DNA of 64,000 nucleotides from Streptomyces malaysiense. GTDB taxonomy: Bacteria > Actinomycetota > Actinomycetes > Streptomycetales > Streptomycetaceae. This document shows, in pieces, positions 1 through 8,131 of this stretch (positions are counted from its first letter, which is position 1; every line of letters starts with the position of its first letter). The position numbers were made by a program, and so were the translations under genes. The stretch is taken from NCBI RefSeq assembly GCF_000980885.2, contig NZ_LBDA02000006.1, positions 1-64,000 on the forward strand, given 5' to 3'. The notes under the pieces were generated by a model that saw nothing but the letters and a program-made list of their open reading frames with translations, was not told the DNA's origin and searched no databases.

Positions 1-816
1 GTGCGGCCGCTCCTTCGTCCCCTCGCTGCGCGGGAAGAACTCGTACCAGGAGCCGTAGAGCGCCCGTTCCCGCTCGACCAGCAGCGGCATCGGGTCCGAG
101 GCGGTGACCAGCTCCCGCAGCGGGTGACGGTCCAGGAGCTCCCGCACGGGGGGCCGCAGCGCCTCCGCCAGCCGCCAGGCGGCCGGGCGTTCCCCGTCCC
201 GCAGGGCGGCCGCCGCGTCCAGGATCTCGCGCCGGTGCGTCTTCGGGACCCCGGCGGCGGCGCGCTCGTACAGCCGGGCGCCCTCCTCCAGCACCAGTTC
301 CGTGTCCATGCCCGCCGGGATCTTGATCCCGGCGTGGTGCCGCCAGGTGGCGAGCGGATCCGCCCACGCCTCGACCGTGTACGTCCAACGGCCGGGCACC
401 CCCGCCGTGACGGTGGCGCCCCAGCGGTCGGTGCCCGGGGCCAGTTCCCGCATCGGCGTCCAGGGGCCCGGCCGGCCCCGGGGGTCGCGCAGCACCACGT
501 TGGCCGCCACCGCGTCGTGCCCCTCGCAAAACACCGTGGCCGAGACCTCGAACGACTCCCCGGTCACCGCCTTGGCGGGCCGGCGCCCGTGCTGGACCAC
601 GGGGCACACGTCGAGGACCGGGATGCGGCCGACGGCGGTGGCCTGCCCCGGTGGTGTCCCGGCGGGGGACTTGGCGCGTTTTCGGGCCGCTGTCTTCTTC
701 GCCGCCGCCGCGGGCGCGCCGCCCGGGGGTGGGGCGGCGCCCGGGGGCGGGGCGGTGCCGGGCGGGGCCGGCGACGAGGTGTGCGTGGCGGCTGACGAGT
801 GGTGCGTGGCGGGCAT
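1..816 (-). CDS. glgE: Alpha-1,4-glucan:maltose-1-phosphate maltosyltransferase, N-terminal part
   Basis: GlgE adds maltose from maltose-1-phosphate to alpha-1,4-glucan in the TreS-Pep2-GlgE-GlgB route. About 272 N-terminal residues of a family of roughly 660-680 are present; the gene leaves the window at base 1. The reading starts with an Ala/Pro/Lys-rich tail of about 60 residues, then the N-terminal beta-domain (RIPVLDVCPVV, then GESFEVSATVF) and the segment YGSWYEFFPRSEG that precedes the GH13 barrel in this family. The catalytic residues lie outside the window. Start ATG at 816 with AGGAGC seven bases upstream. It diverges from glgP across a 321-bp gap, a pairing I recall for Streptomyces glgE1. 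The identification is confident; the exact start inside the low-complexity tail is less certain. Confidence 0.9.
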   Translation of the reverse strand, partial: MPATHHSSAATHTSSPAPPGTAPPPGAAPPPGGAPAAAAKKTAARKRAKSPAGTPPGQATAVGRIPVLDVCPVVQHGRRPAKAVTGESFEVSATVFCEGHDAVAANVVLRDPRGRPGPWTPMRELAPGTDRWGATVTAGVPGRWTYTVEAWADPLATWRHHAGIKIPAGMDTELVLEEGARLYERAAAGVPKTHRREILDAAAALRDGERPAAWRLAEALRPPVRELLDRHPLRELVTASDPMPLLVERERALYGSWYEFFPRSEGTKERPH

Positions 817-1137
817 GACCGCTCCTGTCCGCGTCAACGTGGGATGACTAGGGGAGGTGGGTCCTGCGTGCGGTTCCGGGTGGTGCCTTCGGGGCGGGTA
901 CGGAGGAGCCTTCCCATCCTTCTCGGGTGGGCAATCCGGAACTTTGTTAACTACTCGTGCGTATGTCCACCCATCAGACCGGCCCACTTGTACGAGTGCC
1001 CCGGGCCCGCCGGCCCACGCCCGACACCCCCGCCGGGACGTCCCCACCGACGCTCCGGTAACCACTACCGTCGGGAGGGACGACGAGACGCACGCCGCCG
1101 TGCGTCTCACTCCGAAACGCGCCCGCCGAGGTGGCAT
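817..1137. promoter_or_regulatory. Divergent glgE/glgP intergenic region
   Basis: This 321-bp gap separates the two glucan genes and must hold both promoters. It contains an AT-richer patch around 945-970 with a GTTAAC palindrome (TTTGTTAACTACT), the only such patch in the gap. I could not assign convincing -35/-10 hexamers on either strand. Confidence 0.4.
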
Positions 1138-3756
1138 GTGAAGGCGATCCGTCGGTTCACCGTCCGTCCCGTTCTCCCCGAACCTCTCCGGCCGCTGAGC
1201 GAGCTGGCGCACAATCTGCGCTGGTCATGGCATGCGGAGACGCGCGATCTGTTCCAGTCCGTCGACCCGGGGGCGTGGAGTGCCGCAGGGTGCGACCCGG
1301 TACGACTGCTGGGCCGGGTGCGGCCCGCGCGGCTCGCCGAACTCGCGGGGGACCGGCGCTTCAGGCGGCGTCTGAACGCGGTCGCGGACGATCTGGACGA
1401 CTATCTGACCGGTGAGCGCTGGTACCAGGCCCAGCCCGAGGGGCTGCCCTCCGCCGTGGCTTATTTCTCCCCCGAGTTCGGCATCACGGCCGCTCTGCCG
1501 CAGTACTCCGGGGGGCTCGGCATCCTCGCCGGCGACCATCTGAAGGCGGCCAGCGACCTCGGTGTCCCCCTCGTCGGGGTCGGGCTGCTGTACCGGCACG
1601 GGTACTTCCGGCAGACCCTCTCCCGGGACGGCTGGCAGCAGGAGCACTACCCGGTGCTCGACCCCAACGAGTTGCCCCTCACCCAGTTGGCGGAGGCCGA
1701 CGGGACGCCCGCGCGCGTCGCGCTCGCGCTGCCCGGCGGGCGGGCCCTGCACGCCCGGATCTGGCTGGCGCAGGTCGGCCGGGTGCCGCTGCTGCTGCTC
1801 GACTCGGACGTGGAGGAGAACGACCTCGGCGCCCGCTCGGTCACCGACCGGCTCTACGGCGGCGGCAGCGAGCACCGGCTGCTCCAGGAGATGCTGCTCG
1901 GCATAGGAGGTGTCCGGGCGGTGCGCGCGTACTGCCGGCTCACCGGGCACCCGGAGCCGGAGGTGTTCCACACCAACGAGGGGCACGCGGGCTTCCTCGG
2001 CCTGGAACGGATCGCCGAACTCTGCGCGCGGGGAACGGACTTCGACGCCGCGCTCGAATCGGTGCGCGGCGGCACGGTGTTCACCACCCACACCCCGGTC
2101 CCGGCCGGCATCGACCGTTTCGAACGGGACCTGATCGCACGGCATTTCGGCCCGGACGCGGAGCTGCCCGGCATCGAGACGCACCGGATCCTCGCGCTCG
2201 GTATGGAGACGTACCCCGGCGGCGAGCCGAACCTGTTCAACATGGCCGTGATGGGGCTCCGGCTCGCCCAGCGCGCCAACGGGGTCTCGCTGCTGCACGG
2301 ACACGTCAGCCGGGAGATGTTCGCCGGGCTGTGGCCGGGATTCGACGCCGAGGAGGTGCCGATCACCTCCGTGACCAACGGGGTGCACGCCCCCACCTGG
2401 GTAGCCCCGGAGGTGCTGCGGCTCGGCGCCCGGAAGATCGGCACCCAGCGGGCCGAGGACGCCCTCGCCGTCGGCGGCTCCGAGCGCTGGGACTCGGTGG
2501 CGGACATCCCGGACCAGGAGATCTGGGAGCTGCGCCGCACCCTGCGCGAACAGCTGGTGCTGGAGGTGCGCGAGCGGCTCAGCGCCTCATGGCGCCAACG
2601 CGGAGCCGGGAGCGCCGAGTTGGGCTGGATCGAGTCGGTCCTCGACCCGGACGTGCTCACCATCGGGTTCGCGCGGCGGGTGCCGTCCTACAAGCGGCTG
2701 ACGCTGATGCTCCGCGACCGCGACCGGCTGCGGGAGCTGTTGCTGCACCCCGAGCGGCCGGTGCAGCTCGTGGTGGCGGGCAAGGCGCACCCGGCCGACG
2801 ACAGCGGCAAGCGGCTGGTGCAGGAACTGGTCCGGTTCGCGGACGACGCCCGGGTGCGGCACCGGATCGTCTTCCTGCCCGACTACGGCATGGCGATGGC
2901 GCAGCGGCTCTACCCCGGCTGCGACGTCTGGCTCAACAACCCGCTGCGCCCGCTGGAGGCCTGCGGCACCTCCGGGATGAAGGCGGCACTCAACGGCTGC
3001 CTCAACCTCTCCGTGCGGGACGGCTGGTGGGACGAGTGGTTCCGGCCGGACTTCGGCTGGGCCATCCCGACCGCGGACGGCGCCGGCACGGACGCGGAGC
3101 GGCGCGACGACATCGAGGCGGCGGCCCTCTACGACCTGCTGGAACAGCGGATCGCCCCGCGCTTCTACGAGCGCGGCCGGGGCGGGCTGCCCGACCGGTG
3201 GATCCAGATGGTCCGCCAGACCCTCACCCTGCTCGGCCCCAAGGTGCTGGCCGGCCGCATGGTCCGCGAGTACGTGGAGCGGCTCTACGCCCCGGCCGCC
3301 CGCTCCCACCGTGCGCTGACCCCGGACGCCGCCGGGGAGCTGGCCGGGTGGAAGGCGCGGGTGCGGGACGCCTGGCACGGGGTGAGCGTCGACCACGTCG
3401 AGACGACCGAGACGACGGCCACGGCGGAACTGGGTACGACGATCGGACTGCGGGTGCGCGTCGGGCTCGGCGCGCTGACCCCCGAGGACGTCGAGGTCCA
3501 GGCGGTCTCCGGGCGGGTGGACGCGCGGGACCGCATCACCGACGCCACGATCGTCCCGTTGAAACCGGCCGGCACCCCCGACCTGGAGGGCCACCGCCTC
3601 TACGAGGGCCAGCTCTCCCTCGACCGCACCGGCCCCTACGGCTGCACGGTGCGCATCCTCCCCGCCCACCGCCTGCTCGCCTCGGCGGCGGAGGTGGGCG
3701 TGGTGGCACTGCCGGCGGAGGACGCGGGGGAGGGAGCGGGGATGCTGCTGCGGTAG
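1138..3756 (+). CDS. glgP: Alpha-glucan (glycogen/maltodextrin) phosphorylase, long actinobacterial type
   Basis: Releases glucose-1-phosphate from alpha-1,4-glucans in the cytoplasm. The 872-residue GT35 protein starts with a DUF3417-type domain (residues ~1-110), then AYFSPEFGITAALPQYSGG, NEGHAGFLGLERI, and the PLP-lysine segment EACGTSGMKAALNG near residue 605. This is the long form with the DUF3417 extension, not the short E. coli MalP type. The GTG start at 1138 (VKAIRRFTVRP) is preferred because GAGGTGG lies just upstream and the family homology begins there; the frame stays open further upstream but that part looks non-coding. It lies divergent to glgE. Together they would build and phosphorolyse alpha-glucan. 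Confidence 0.95.
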   Translation: MKAIRRFTVRPVLPEPLRPLSELAHNLRWSWHAETRDLFQSVDPGAWSAAGCDPVRLLGRVRPARLAELAGDRRFRRRLNAVADDLDDYLTGERWYQAQPEGLPSAVAYFSPEFGITAALPQYSGGLGILAGDHLKAASDLGVPLVGVGLLYRHGYFRQTLSRDGWQQEHYPVLDPNELPLTQLAEADGTPARVALALPGGRALHARIWLAQVGRVPLLLLDSDVEENDLGARSVTDRLYGGGSEHRLLQEMLLGIGGVRAVRAYCRLTGHPEPEVFHTNEGHAGFLGLERIAELCARGTDFDAALESVRGGTVFTTHTPVPAGIDRFERDLIARHFGPDAELPGIETHRILALGMETYPGGEPNLFNMAVMGLRLAQRANGVSLLHGHVSREMFAGLWPGFDAEEVPITSVTNGVHAPTWVAPEVLRLGARKIGTQRAEDALAVGGSERWDSVADIPDQEIWELRRTLREQLVLEVRERLSASWRQRGAGSAELGWIESVLDPDVLTIGFARRVPSYKRLTLMLRDRDRLRELLLHPERPVQLVVAGKAHPADDSGKRLVQELVRFADDARVRHRIVFLPDYGMAMAQRLYPGCDVWLNNPLRPLEACGTSGMKAALNGCLNLSVRDGWWDEWFRPDFGWAIPTADGAGTDAERRDDIEAAALYDLLEQRIAPRFYERGRGGLPDRWIQMVRQTLTLLGPKVLAGRMVREYVERLYAPAARSHRALTPDAAGELAGWKARVRDAWHGVSVDHVETTETTATAELGTTIGLRVRVGLGALTPEDVEVQAVSGRVDARDRITDATIVPLKPAGTPDLEGHRLYEGQLSLDRTGPYGCTVRILPAHRLLASAAEVGVVALPAEDAGEGAGMLLR

Positions 3757-3767
3757 CCGGTGCCCGT

Positions 3768-4289
3768 TCAGTCCGCGTCGTACGCCGCGCACATCTTCTT
3801 CAGGACGGCCCCGCACCGCCGCGCGTAGGCGTGCTGGAGGCCGCGGGTCGCCGGGCCGCCCGCCCTCGCGTACCACTTGGCCGGCCTGCTGAAGGCGGCG
3901 ACGGTGAGCCAGACCGTGCCGTCCCCGGTGCGGTCGACCAGGAAGGCTTCCTCGCCGCATTCGGGGTGGCCCCCGAGGGTGCCGTAGGCCCAGCCCGCGC
4001 GGCGGGGTTCCTCGGCGGTCCATATGACCTGGCAGGGCGCCTTGACGACGCCGGCCAGGGTGACCGTGACGTCCACGCCGGGGGCGGCGCGGTCGGCGGC
4101 GGCCTCCATGCCCACACCGAGCGCGCGGTGCATCTCCCAGGTGAGGACCGCCTCGGCGGCCCGGCTGAAGACCTTCCGGCCCTCGCCGAGGCGGGTGCGC
4201 ACCAGCAGCGGGCGGAATCCGGGCGGGCAGAAGGTCAGGTCGTCGCGGGTCGCTCCGACCGGTTCGTACGTGAAGGGTGCCGAGGACAT
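3768..4289 (-). CDS. DUF1990 family protein
   Basis: A 173-residue protein starting MSSAPFTYEPVGATRDD. The FTYEPVGAT opening, the VTVTLAGVVKAPCQVIW strand, the YGTLGGHPECGEEAF segment and the WLTVAAFSRPAKWYARAGGP region match the DUF1990 (YndJ-like) family, which has no established biochemical role. No signal peptide or membrane segment is visible. I chose the ATG at 4289 over an in-frame start three codons upstream because family members begin close to this Met. It lies in line behind the metalloprotease on the minus strand, but a strong hairpin between them suggests separate transcription. No function is assigned. Confidence 0.8.
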   Translation of the reverse strand: MSSAPFTYEPVGATRDDLTFCPPGFRPLLVRTRLGEGRKVFSRAAEAVLTWEMHRALGVGMEAAADRAAPGVDVTVTLAGVVKAPCQVIWTAEEPRRAGWAYGTLGGHPECGEEAFLVDRTGDGTVWLTVAAFSRPAKWYARAGGPATRGLQHAYARRCGAVLKKMCAAYDAD

Positions 4290-4302
4290 GGGGCACAAGG
4301 GT

Positions 4303-4342
4303 AGGGCGGCACCCGGAGGAGATCCGCTCCGGGTGCCGCCCT
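4303..4342 (-). terminator. Hairpin terminator of the metalloprotease gene
   Basis: A perfect 16-bp stem (4303-4318 with 4327-4342, arm AGGGCGGCACCCGGAG) and an 8-base loop follow the metalloprotease stop codon by about 38 bases. There is no clear U-tract, as is common for high-GC actinobacterial terminators. The palindrome could also stop the opposite strand, but no plus-strand gene reads into it. Confidence 0.7.
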
Positions 4343-4379
4343 CTTCACAACCCTGCCCTCGTCACCGCCGCGCCGGGGG

Positions 4380-6035
4380 TCAGTTGACGTTGACCGCCGA
4401 CCAGGCCGCCGCCACCGCCTTGTACTCGGCGCTGGAGGAGCCGTACAGGGCGGATGCCGCGGACAGCGTGCCCGTGCGGGCCGACTTGTAGTTGGTGGTC
4501 GACGTGAAGTACGTCGTCAGCGCCTTGTACCAGATCTGGAGCGCCTTGTCCCGGCCGATGCCGGTGACCGCGGAGCCGTTGTACGTGGGGGAGTTGTAGG
4601 ACACCCCGTTGATCGTCTTCGCGCCGCTGCCCTCGGACAGCAGGTAGAAGAAGTGGTTGGCGACGCCGGACGAGTAGTGGACGTCCAGGTTGCCGACGGA
4701 GGAGGACCAGTAGTCCGCCGAGCCGCCGTCCTTGCTGGGCTTGTCCATGTAGCGCAGCGGGGTGCCGTCGCCGTTGATGTCGATCTTCTCGCCGATGAGG
4801 TAGTCGCCCTTGTCGGACGCGTTGTTGGCGAAGAACTCCACCCCGGTGCCGAAGATGTCGGAGGTGGCCTCGTTCAGACCGCCGGACTCGCCGCTGTAGT
4901 TGAGGCCCGCGGTGTTGGAGGTGACACCGTGGCTCATCTCGTGGCCGGCCACGTCCAGCGCGGTGAGCGGGTGGTTGTTGCCCGAGCCGTCGCCGTACGT
5001 CATGCAGAAGCAGCTGTCGTCCCAGAACGCGTTCACGTACTGGTTGCCGTAGTGCACGCGGGAGTACGCGCCGACACCGTTGTTCTTGATGCCGCTGCGC
5101 CCGAACGTGCTCTTGTAGAAGTCCCAGGTCTCCTGGGCGCCGTAGGCGGCGTCCGCGGCGGCCGTCTGGTCCGTGCTGGAACTGGAGGCCGTGCCGGTGC
5201 CCCAGATGTTGTCCGCGTCGGTGAACAGCGTGCCCTTGCCGCCCGTCCTGTGCTTCAGGTTGTAGGTGCTGTGGCCGCCGCGGGTGGCGTCGGTGAGCTG
5301 GTACGACGAGCCCGACTGGGTGGTGGTCAGGCTCACGGAGCCCGAGTACAGGGTCTTGCCGGTGCCGGTCGCGTTCTCGATGCCCTGGTACTCGAAGAGC
5401 TTCTTGCCCGTGGCGGCGTCGGTGATGACGTGCAGCTGGTTCGGGGTGCCGTCGTCCTGGAGGCCGCCGACGACCGTCTCGTAGGCGAGGACGGGGGTGC
5501 CGGAGCCGGCCCAGATCACCTTGCGGGCGCCGTCCGCGGTGGACTTGGCCGAGCCGAGGCTCTTGGCGGCGGAGACGGCCTGCTTCTCGGCCTTGGCCGG
5601 GGTGAGCCTGGGCGTGAGCGAGGCGACCTTGATGGTGGCCTTGTTCGCCTTGGTGACGCCCTCGGTCCTGCCGGACTTCGCGGTGTGGACGACCAGGTCG
5701 CCACCGAGGACCGGCAGGCCCGCGTAGGTGCGCTCGTAGCGGGTGTGCACCGTGCCGTCGACGTCCTTGACGACGTCCTTGACGACCAGCTTCTCCTTGG
5801 CGCCGAGGCCTATCTGCCGCGCGGTCTGCGGGGCGTCCGTCTGCGCCCGCTCGATCAGCGAGGTGTGGGCGGCGGCGGACAACGCGCTGGGCGCCGCGGC
5901 CAGCGGCTTGGCGGCGGCCGGGGTCTGGGCCGCCGAGGCGGTGGTGGCCAGACCGGCGGAGACGAGGGCTCCGGCGGCGACGGCGGTGGCGATGGCCAGG
6001 GTGGTGCGCTTGTGACGCGCGTAGAGGGGGCTCAC
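4380..6035 (-). CDS. Secreted M4 (thermolysin-like) neutral metalloprotease
   Basis: A 551-residue zinc endopeptidase precursor for export. Signal peptide: VSPLYARHKRTTLAIA, then an Ala-rich hydrophobic stretch ending near ATTASAAQT. An FTP/PepSY-type propeptide (residues ~45-215) precedes the mature M4 domain. The zinc site is HEMSH at residues 365-369, with the third ligand Glu in GGLNEATSD (about residue 389). HEMSH replaces the commoner HELTH but keeps both His and the Glu. The GTG start at 6035 is chosen because GAAGGAG lies eight bases upstream; the open frame further upstream has no coding character. It is probably monocistronic: a hairpin follows and an AT-rich leader precedes. Likely role: extracellular protein degradation. 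Confidence 0.95.
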   Translation of the reverse strand: MSPLYARHKRTTLAIATAVAAGALVSAGLATTASAAQTPAAAKPLAAAPSALSAAAHTSLIERAQTDAPQTARQIGLGAKEKLVVKDVVKDVDGTVHTRYERTYAGLPVLGGDLVVHTAKSGRTEGVTKANKATIKVASLTPRLTPAKAEKQAVSAAKSLGSAKSTADGARKVIWAGSGTPVLAYETVVGGLQDDGTPNQLHVITDAATGKKLFEYQGIENATGTGKTLYSGSVSLTTTQSGSSYQLTDATRGGHSTYNLKHRTGGKGTLFTDADNIWGTGTASSSSTDQTAAADAAYGAQETWDFYKSTFGRSGIKNNGVGAYSRVHYGNQYVNAFWDDSCFCMTYGDGSGNNHPLTALDVAGHEMSHGVTSNTAGLNYSGESGGLNEATSDIFGTGVEFFANNASDKGDYLIGEKIDINGDGTPLRYMDKPSKDGGSADYWSSSVGNLDVHYSSGVANHFFYLLSEGSGAKTINGVSYNSPTYNGSAVTGIGRDKALQIWYKALTTYFTSTTNYKSARTGTLSAASALYGSSSAEYKAVAAAWSAVNVN

Positions 6036-6346
6036 GCAAGCTCCTTCTTCGTGGGGGAGTCCGGGCAGCGTGGGGTTACTGCCGGAGAGTGTGTTGCTGT
6101 GAAGCTGCTGTGCTGCTTGCGGCGTGGAGAGAGAGTGACACCCAAGGCGCGTACATGTCAGGACCCTGAAGTGATGTTGGCTGGAAGTGAGTGTCCGAGA
6201 AATATTGCGATGGTGTGAACGAGTCGCGCCCGGATTGCTGTCGCTCCCCAATGACCTTGATTTTTATGGTCCTTGGGGCATGGTTTTCCGGAATTTCACA
6301 TTCCGTTCGTCCGCTTGAGGGCGTGCTGTGTGTGGCTTGATATCGG
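6036..6346. promoter_or_regulatory. AT-rich promoter/leader region of the metalloprotease gene
   Basis: This 311-bp gap lies upstream of the minus-strand metalloprotease and is clearly less GC-rich than its surroundings. It contains an inverted repeat, CGGAAT-TTCAC-ATTCCG (6289-6305), about 255 bases before the start codon, and an A/T run around 6258-6268. The repeat has the size of a regulator operator, but I cannot name the regulator. No small gene is supported here. Confidence 0.45.
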
Positions 6347-8131
6347 TCAGGCCCGTGCGGCATCCCCGTGCCAGGTCCGCCACAGCGCCGCGTAGGTGCC
6401 GCCGGCCGCCACCAGCTCGTCGTGGGTGCCCAGTTCGGTCAGCCGCCCGTGTTCCATCACCGCCACGCGGTCCGCGTCATGGGCGGTGTGCAGGCGGTGG
6501 GCCACGGCGACGACGGTGCGGCCGCGCAGCACGGCGGCGAGGGCGCGCTCGGTGTGCCGGGCGGTCGCCGGGTCGAGGAGGGCGGTCGCCTCGTCCAGGA
6601 CCAGGGTGTGCGGGTCGGCCAGCACGACGCGGGCCAGCGCGAGTTGCTGGGCCTGGGAGCCGTCGGTCGGGTGACCGCCGGCGCCGAGGCGGGTGCCGAG
6701 GCCGTCGGGCGACTCGCGCACCCAGCCGTCGGCGCCGACGGCCGCGAGGGCGGCCCACAACCGATCGTCGGTGGCGGCGGGTTCGGCGATGCGGAGGTTG
6801 TCCCGGACGGTGCCGAGGAAGACGTGGTGCTCCTGGGTGACGAGGACGACCTGGCGGCGCAGCACCTCCGGCGCGAGCTCGGTGACCGGTACCCCGCCGA
6901 CGGTCACCGAGCCGGTGCCGGGGCGGTCGACGCCCGCGAGGAGTCTGCTCAGGGTGGTCTTGCCGGCGCCGGAGGGCCCCACGAGGGCGAGGCGTTCACC
7001 GGGGCGGACGGCGAGGTCGACACCGCGCAGGACCTCGGCGCCGTGGTCGTAGGCGTAGTGGAGACCGCGGACTTCGATACGGGTGTCGGGGGCGGGGGTG
7101 GAGTCGGGGCTGGGGGTGGCCGTCGGGCGACCGTCCGCCGGGCCGGAAGCCCGCGCCAGCCCCTCCACCCGGGCGAACGAGGCCCCGGCGCTCTGGAGTT
7201 GCTCCACCCGCATCAGGATCTGGTCCAGCGGATCCACGAACTGCTGCAGATACAGCGCCGACGCCACCACCGCGCCCACGCCGACCTCGCCCCGCGCGTG
7301 CAGCCAGCCGCCGAGCAGCAGCGCGGCGGCCGCCGGGAGGGCGTACGTCGTCTCGATGACCGGGAAGAACACCGAGCGCAGGAACAGGGTGTGGAAGCGG
7401 GCCCGGCGGGAATGCTCCAGACTGTCCCGGCTCGCGGCGATCCGCCGCTCGGCGAGTCCGAACGCCTCGACGGTGCGGGCGCCTTCGGCCGTCGCCGCGA
7501 TGATCTCCGCGACGGCGGAGCCCGCCGCGCCCTGGGCGAGATAGCCGTCCCGGGCGCGCCGCAGATACCAGCGCAGCGCCAGCCAGATCGGGGTCAGCGC
7601 GAGCAGCGCGATCCCGCCGAGCAGCGGGTCGAGCGCGAACACCGCGCCCAGGACGAACAGGCCCTGCACGCCGTTGATGAGCAGCTCCGGACCGGCGTCC
7701 CGCAGGGTCGAGCCGACGGTCACCACGTCCGCCGTGCCGCGCGCGGTCAGATCTCCGGTCCCGGCCCGCTCCACCGCGCAGGAGGGCAGCGCGAGCACGT
7801 TCTCGACGTAGCCCTCGCGCACCCTGGCAAGGGTCCGCTCACCGAACCGGTTGCCGGCCCGGCGCGCCCAACGGGCCAGCAGCAGCTGGGCCAGTGAGCA
7901 CACCAGGATCCCCAGGGCCAGCCGGTCCACCGCGCCGACCCCGCGGCCGGCCCGCACCTCGTCGACGATCCGGCCGACCAGCCAGGGTCCGGCGAGCCCG
8001 GCCGCCGCGGCGAGCACGTTCAGCAGCAGGGTGCCGGCGAATTTCCGCCGGTCGGCGCGCACCAGCCGCAGCGCGGCCCGTCGTACGTCCGCGCGGTTCG
8101 CGACGGGCAGCAGCGTCTCGGCGGCGCTCAC
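6347..8131 (-). CDS. ABC exporter half-transporter, subunit with intact Walker A
   Basis: A 594-residue type IV ABC exporter: membrane domain with about six helices (residues ~20-310), then a nucleotide-binding domain (~345-590). Walker A is GPSGAGKTT and Walker B is TLVLDEATALLD, both intact. The signature is degenerate: TDGSQAQQLALAR stands where LSGGQ is expected. The GTG start at 8131 gives a 4-base GTGA overlap with the preceding subunit gene, so the two are translationally coupled and should form a heterodimer. The pattern fits a transporter with one active and one dead ATP site. The substrate is unknown; neighbouring genes do not indicate it. Confidence 0.9.
   Translation of the reverse strand: MSAAETLLPVANRADVRRAALRLVRADRRKFAGTLLLNVLAAAAGLAGPWLVGRIVDEVRAGRGVGAVDRLALGILVCSLAQLLLARWARRAGNRFGERTLARVREGYVENVLALPSCAVERAGTGDLTARGTADVVTVGSTLRDAGPELLINGVQGLFVLGAVFALDPLLGGIALLALTPIWLALRWYLRRARDGYLAQGAAGSAVAEIIAATAEGARTVEAFGLAERRIAASRDSLEHSRRARFHTLFLRSVFFPVIETTYALPAAAALLLGGWLHARGEVGVGAVVASALYLQQFVDPLDQILMRVEQLQSAGASFARVEGLARASGPADGRPTATPSPDSTPAPDTRIEVRGLHYAYDHGAEVLRGVDLAVRPGERLALVGPSGAGKTTLSRLLAGVDRPGTGSVTVGGVPVTELAPEVLRRQVVLVTQEHHVFLGTVRDNLRIAEPAATDDRLWAALAAVGADGWVRESPDGLGTRLGAGGHPTDGSQAQQLALARVVLADPHTLVLDEATALLDPATARHTERALAAVLRGRTVVAVAHRLHTAHDADRVAVMEHGRLTELGTHDELVAAGGTYAALWRTWHGDAARA

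Noticed and set aside
1225..2388. Long open frame on the minus strand across glgP
   Set aside because: It is the GC-bias shadow of glgP; composition is Arg/Pro/Val-rich and no domain is recognisable.
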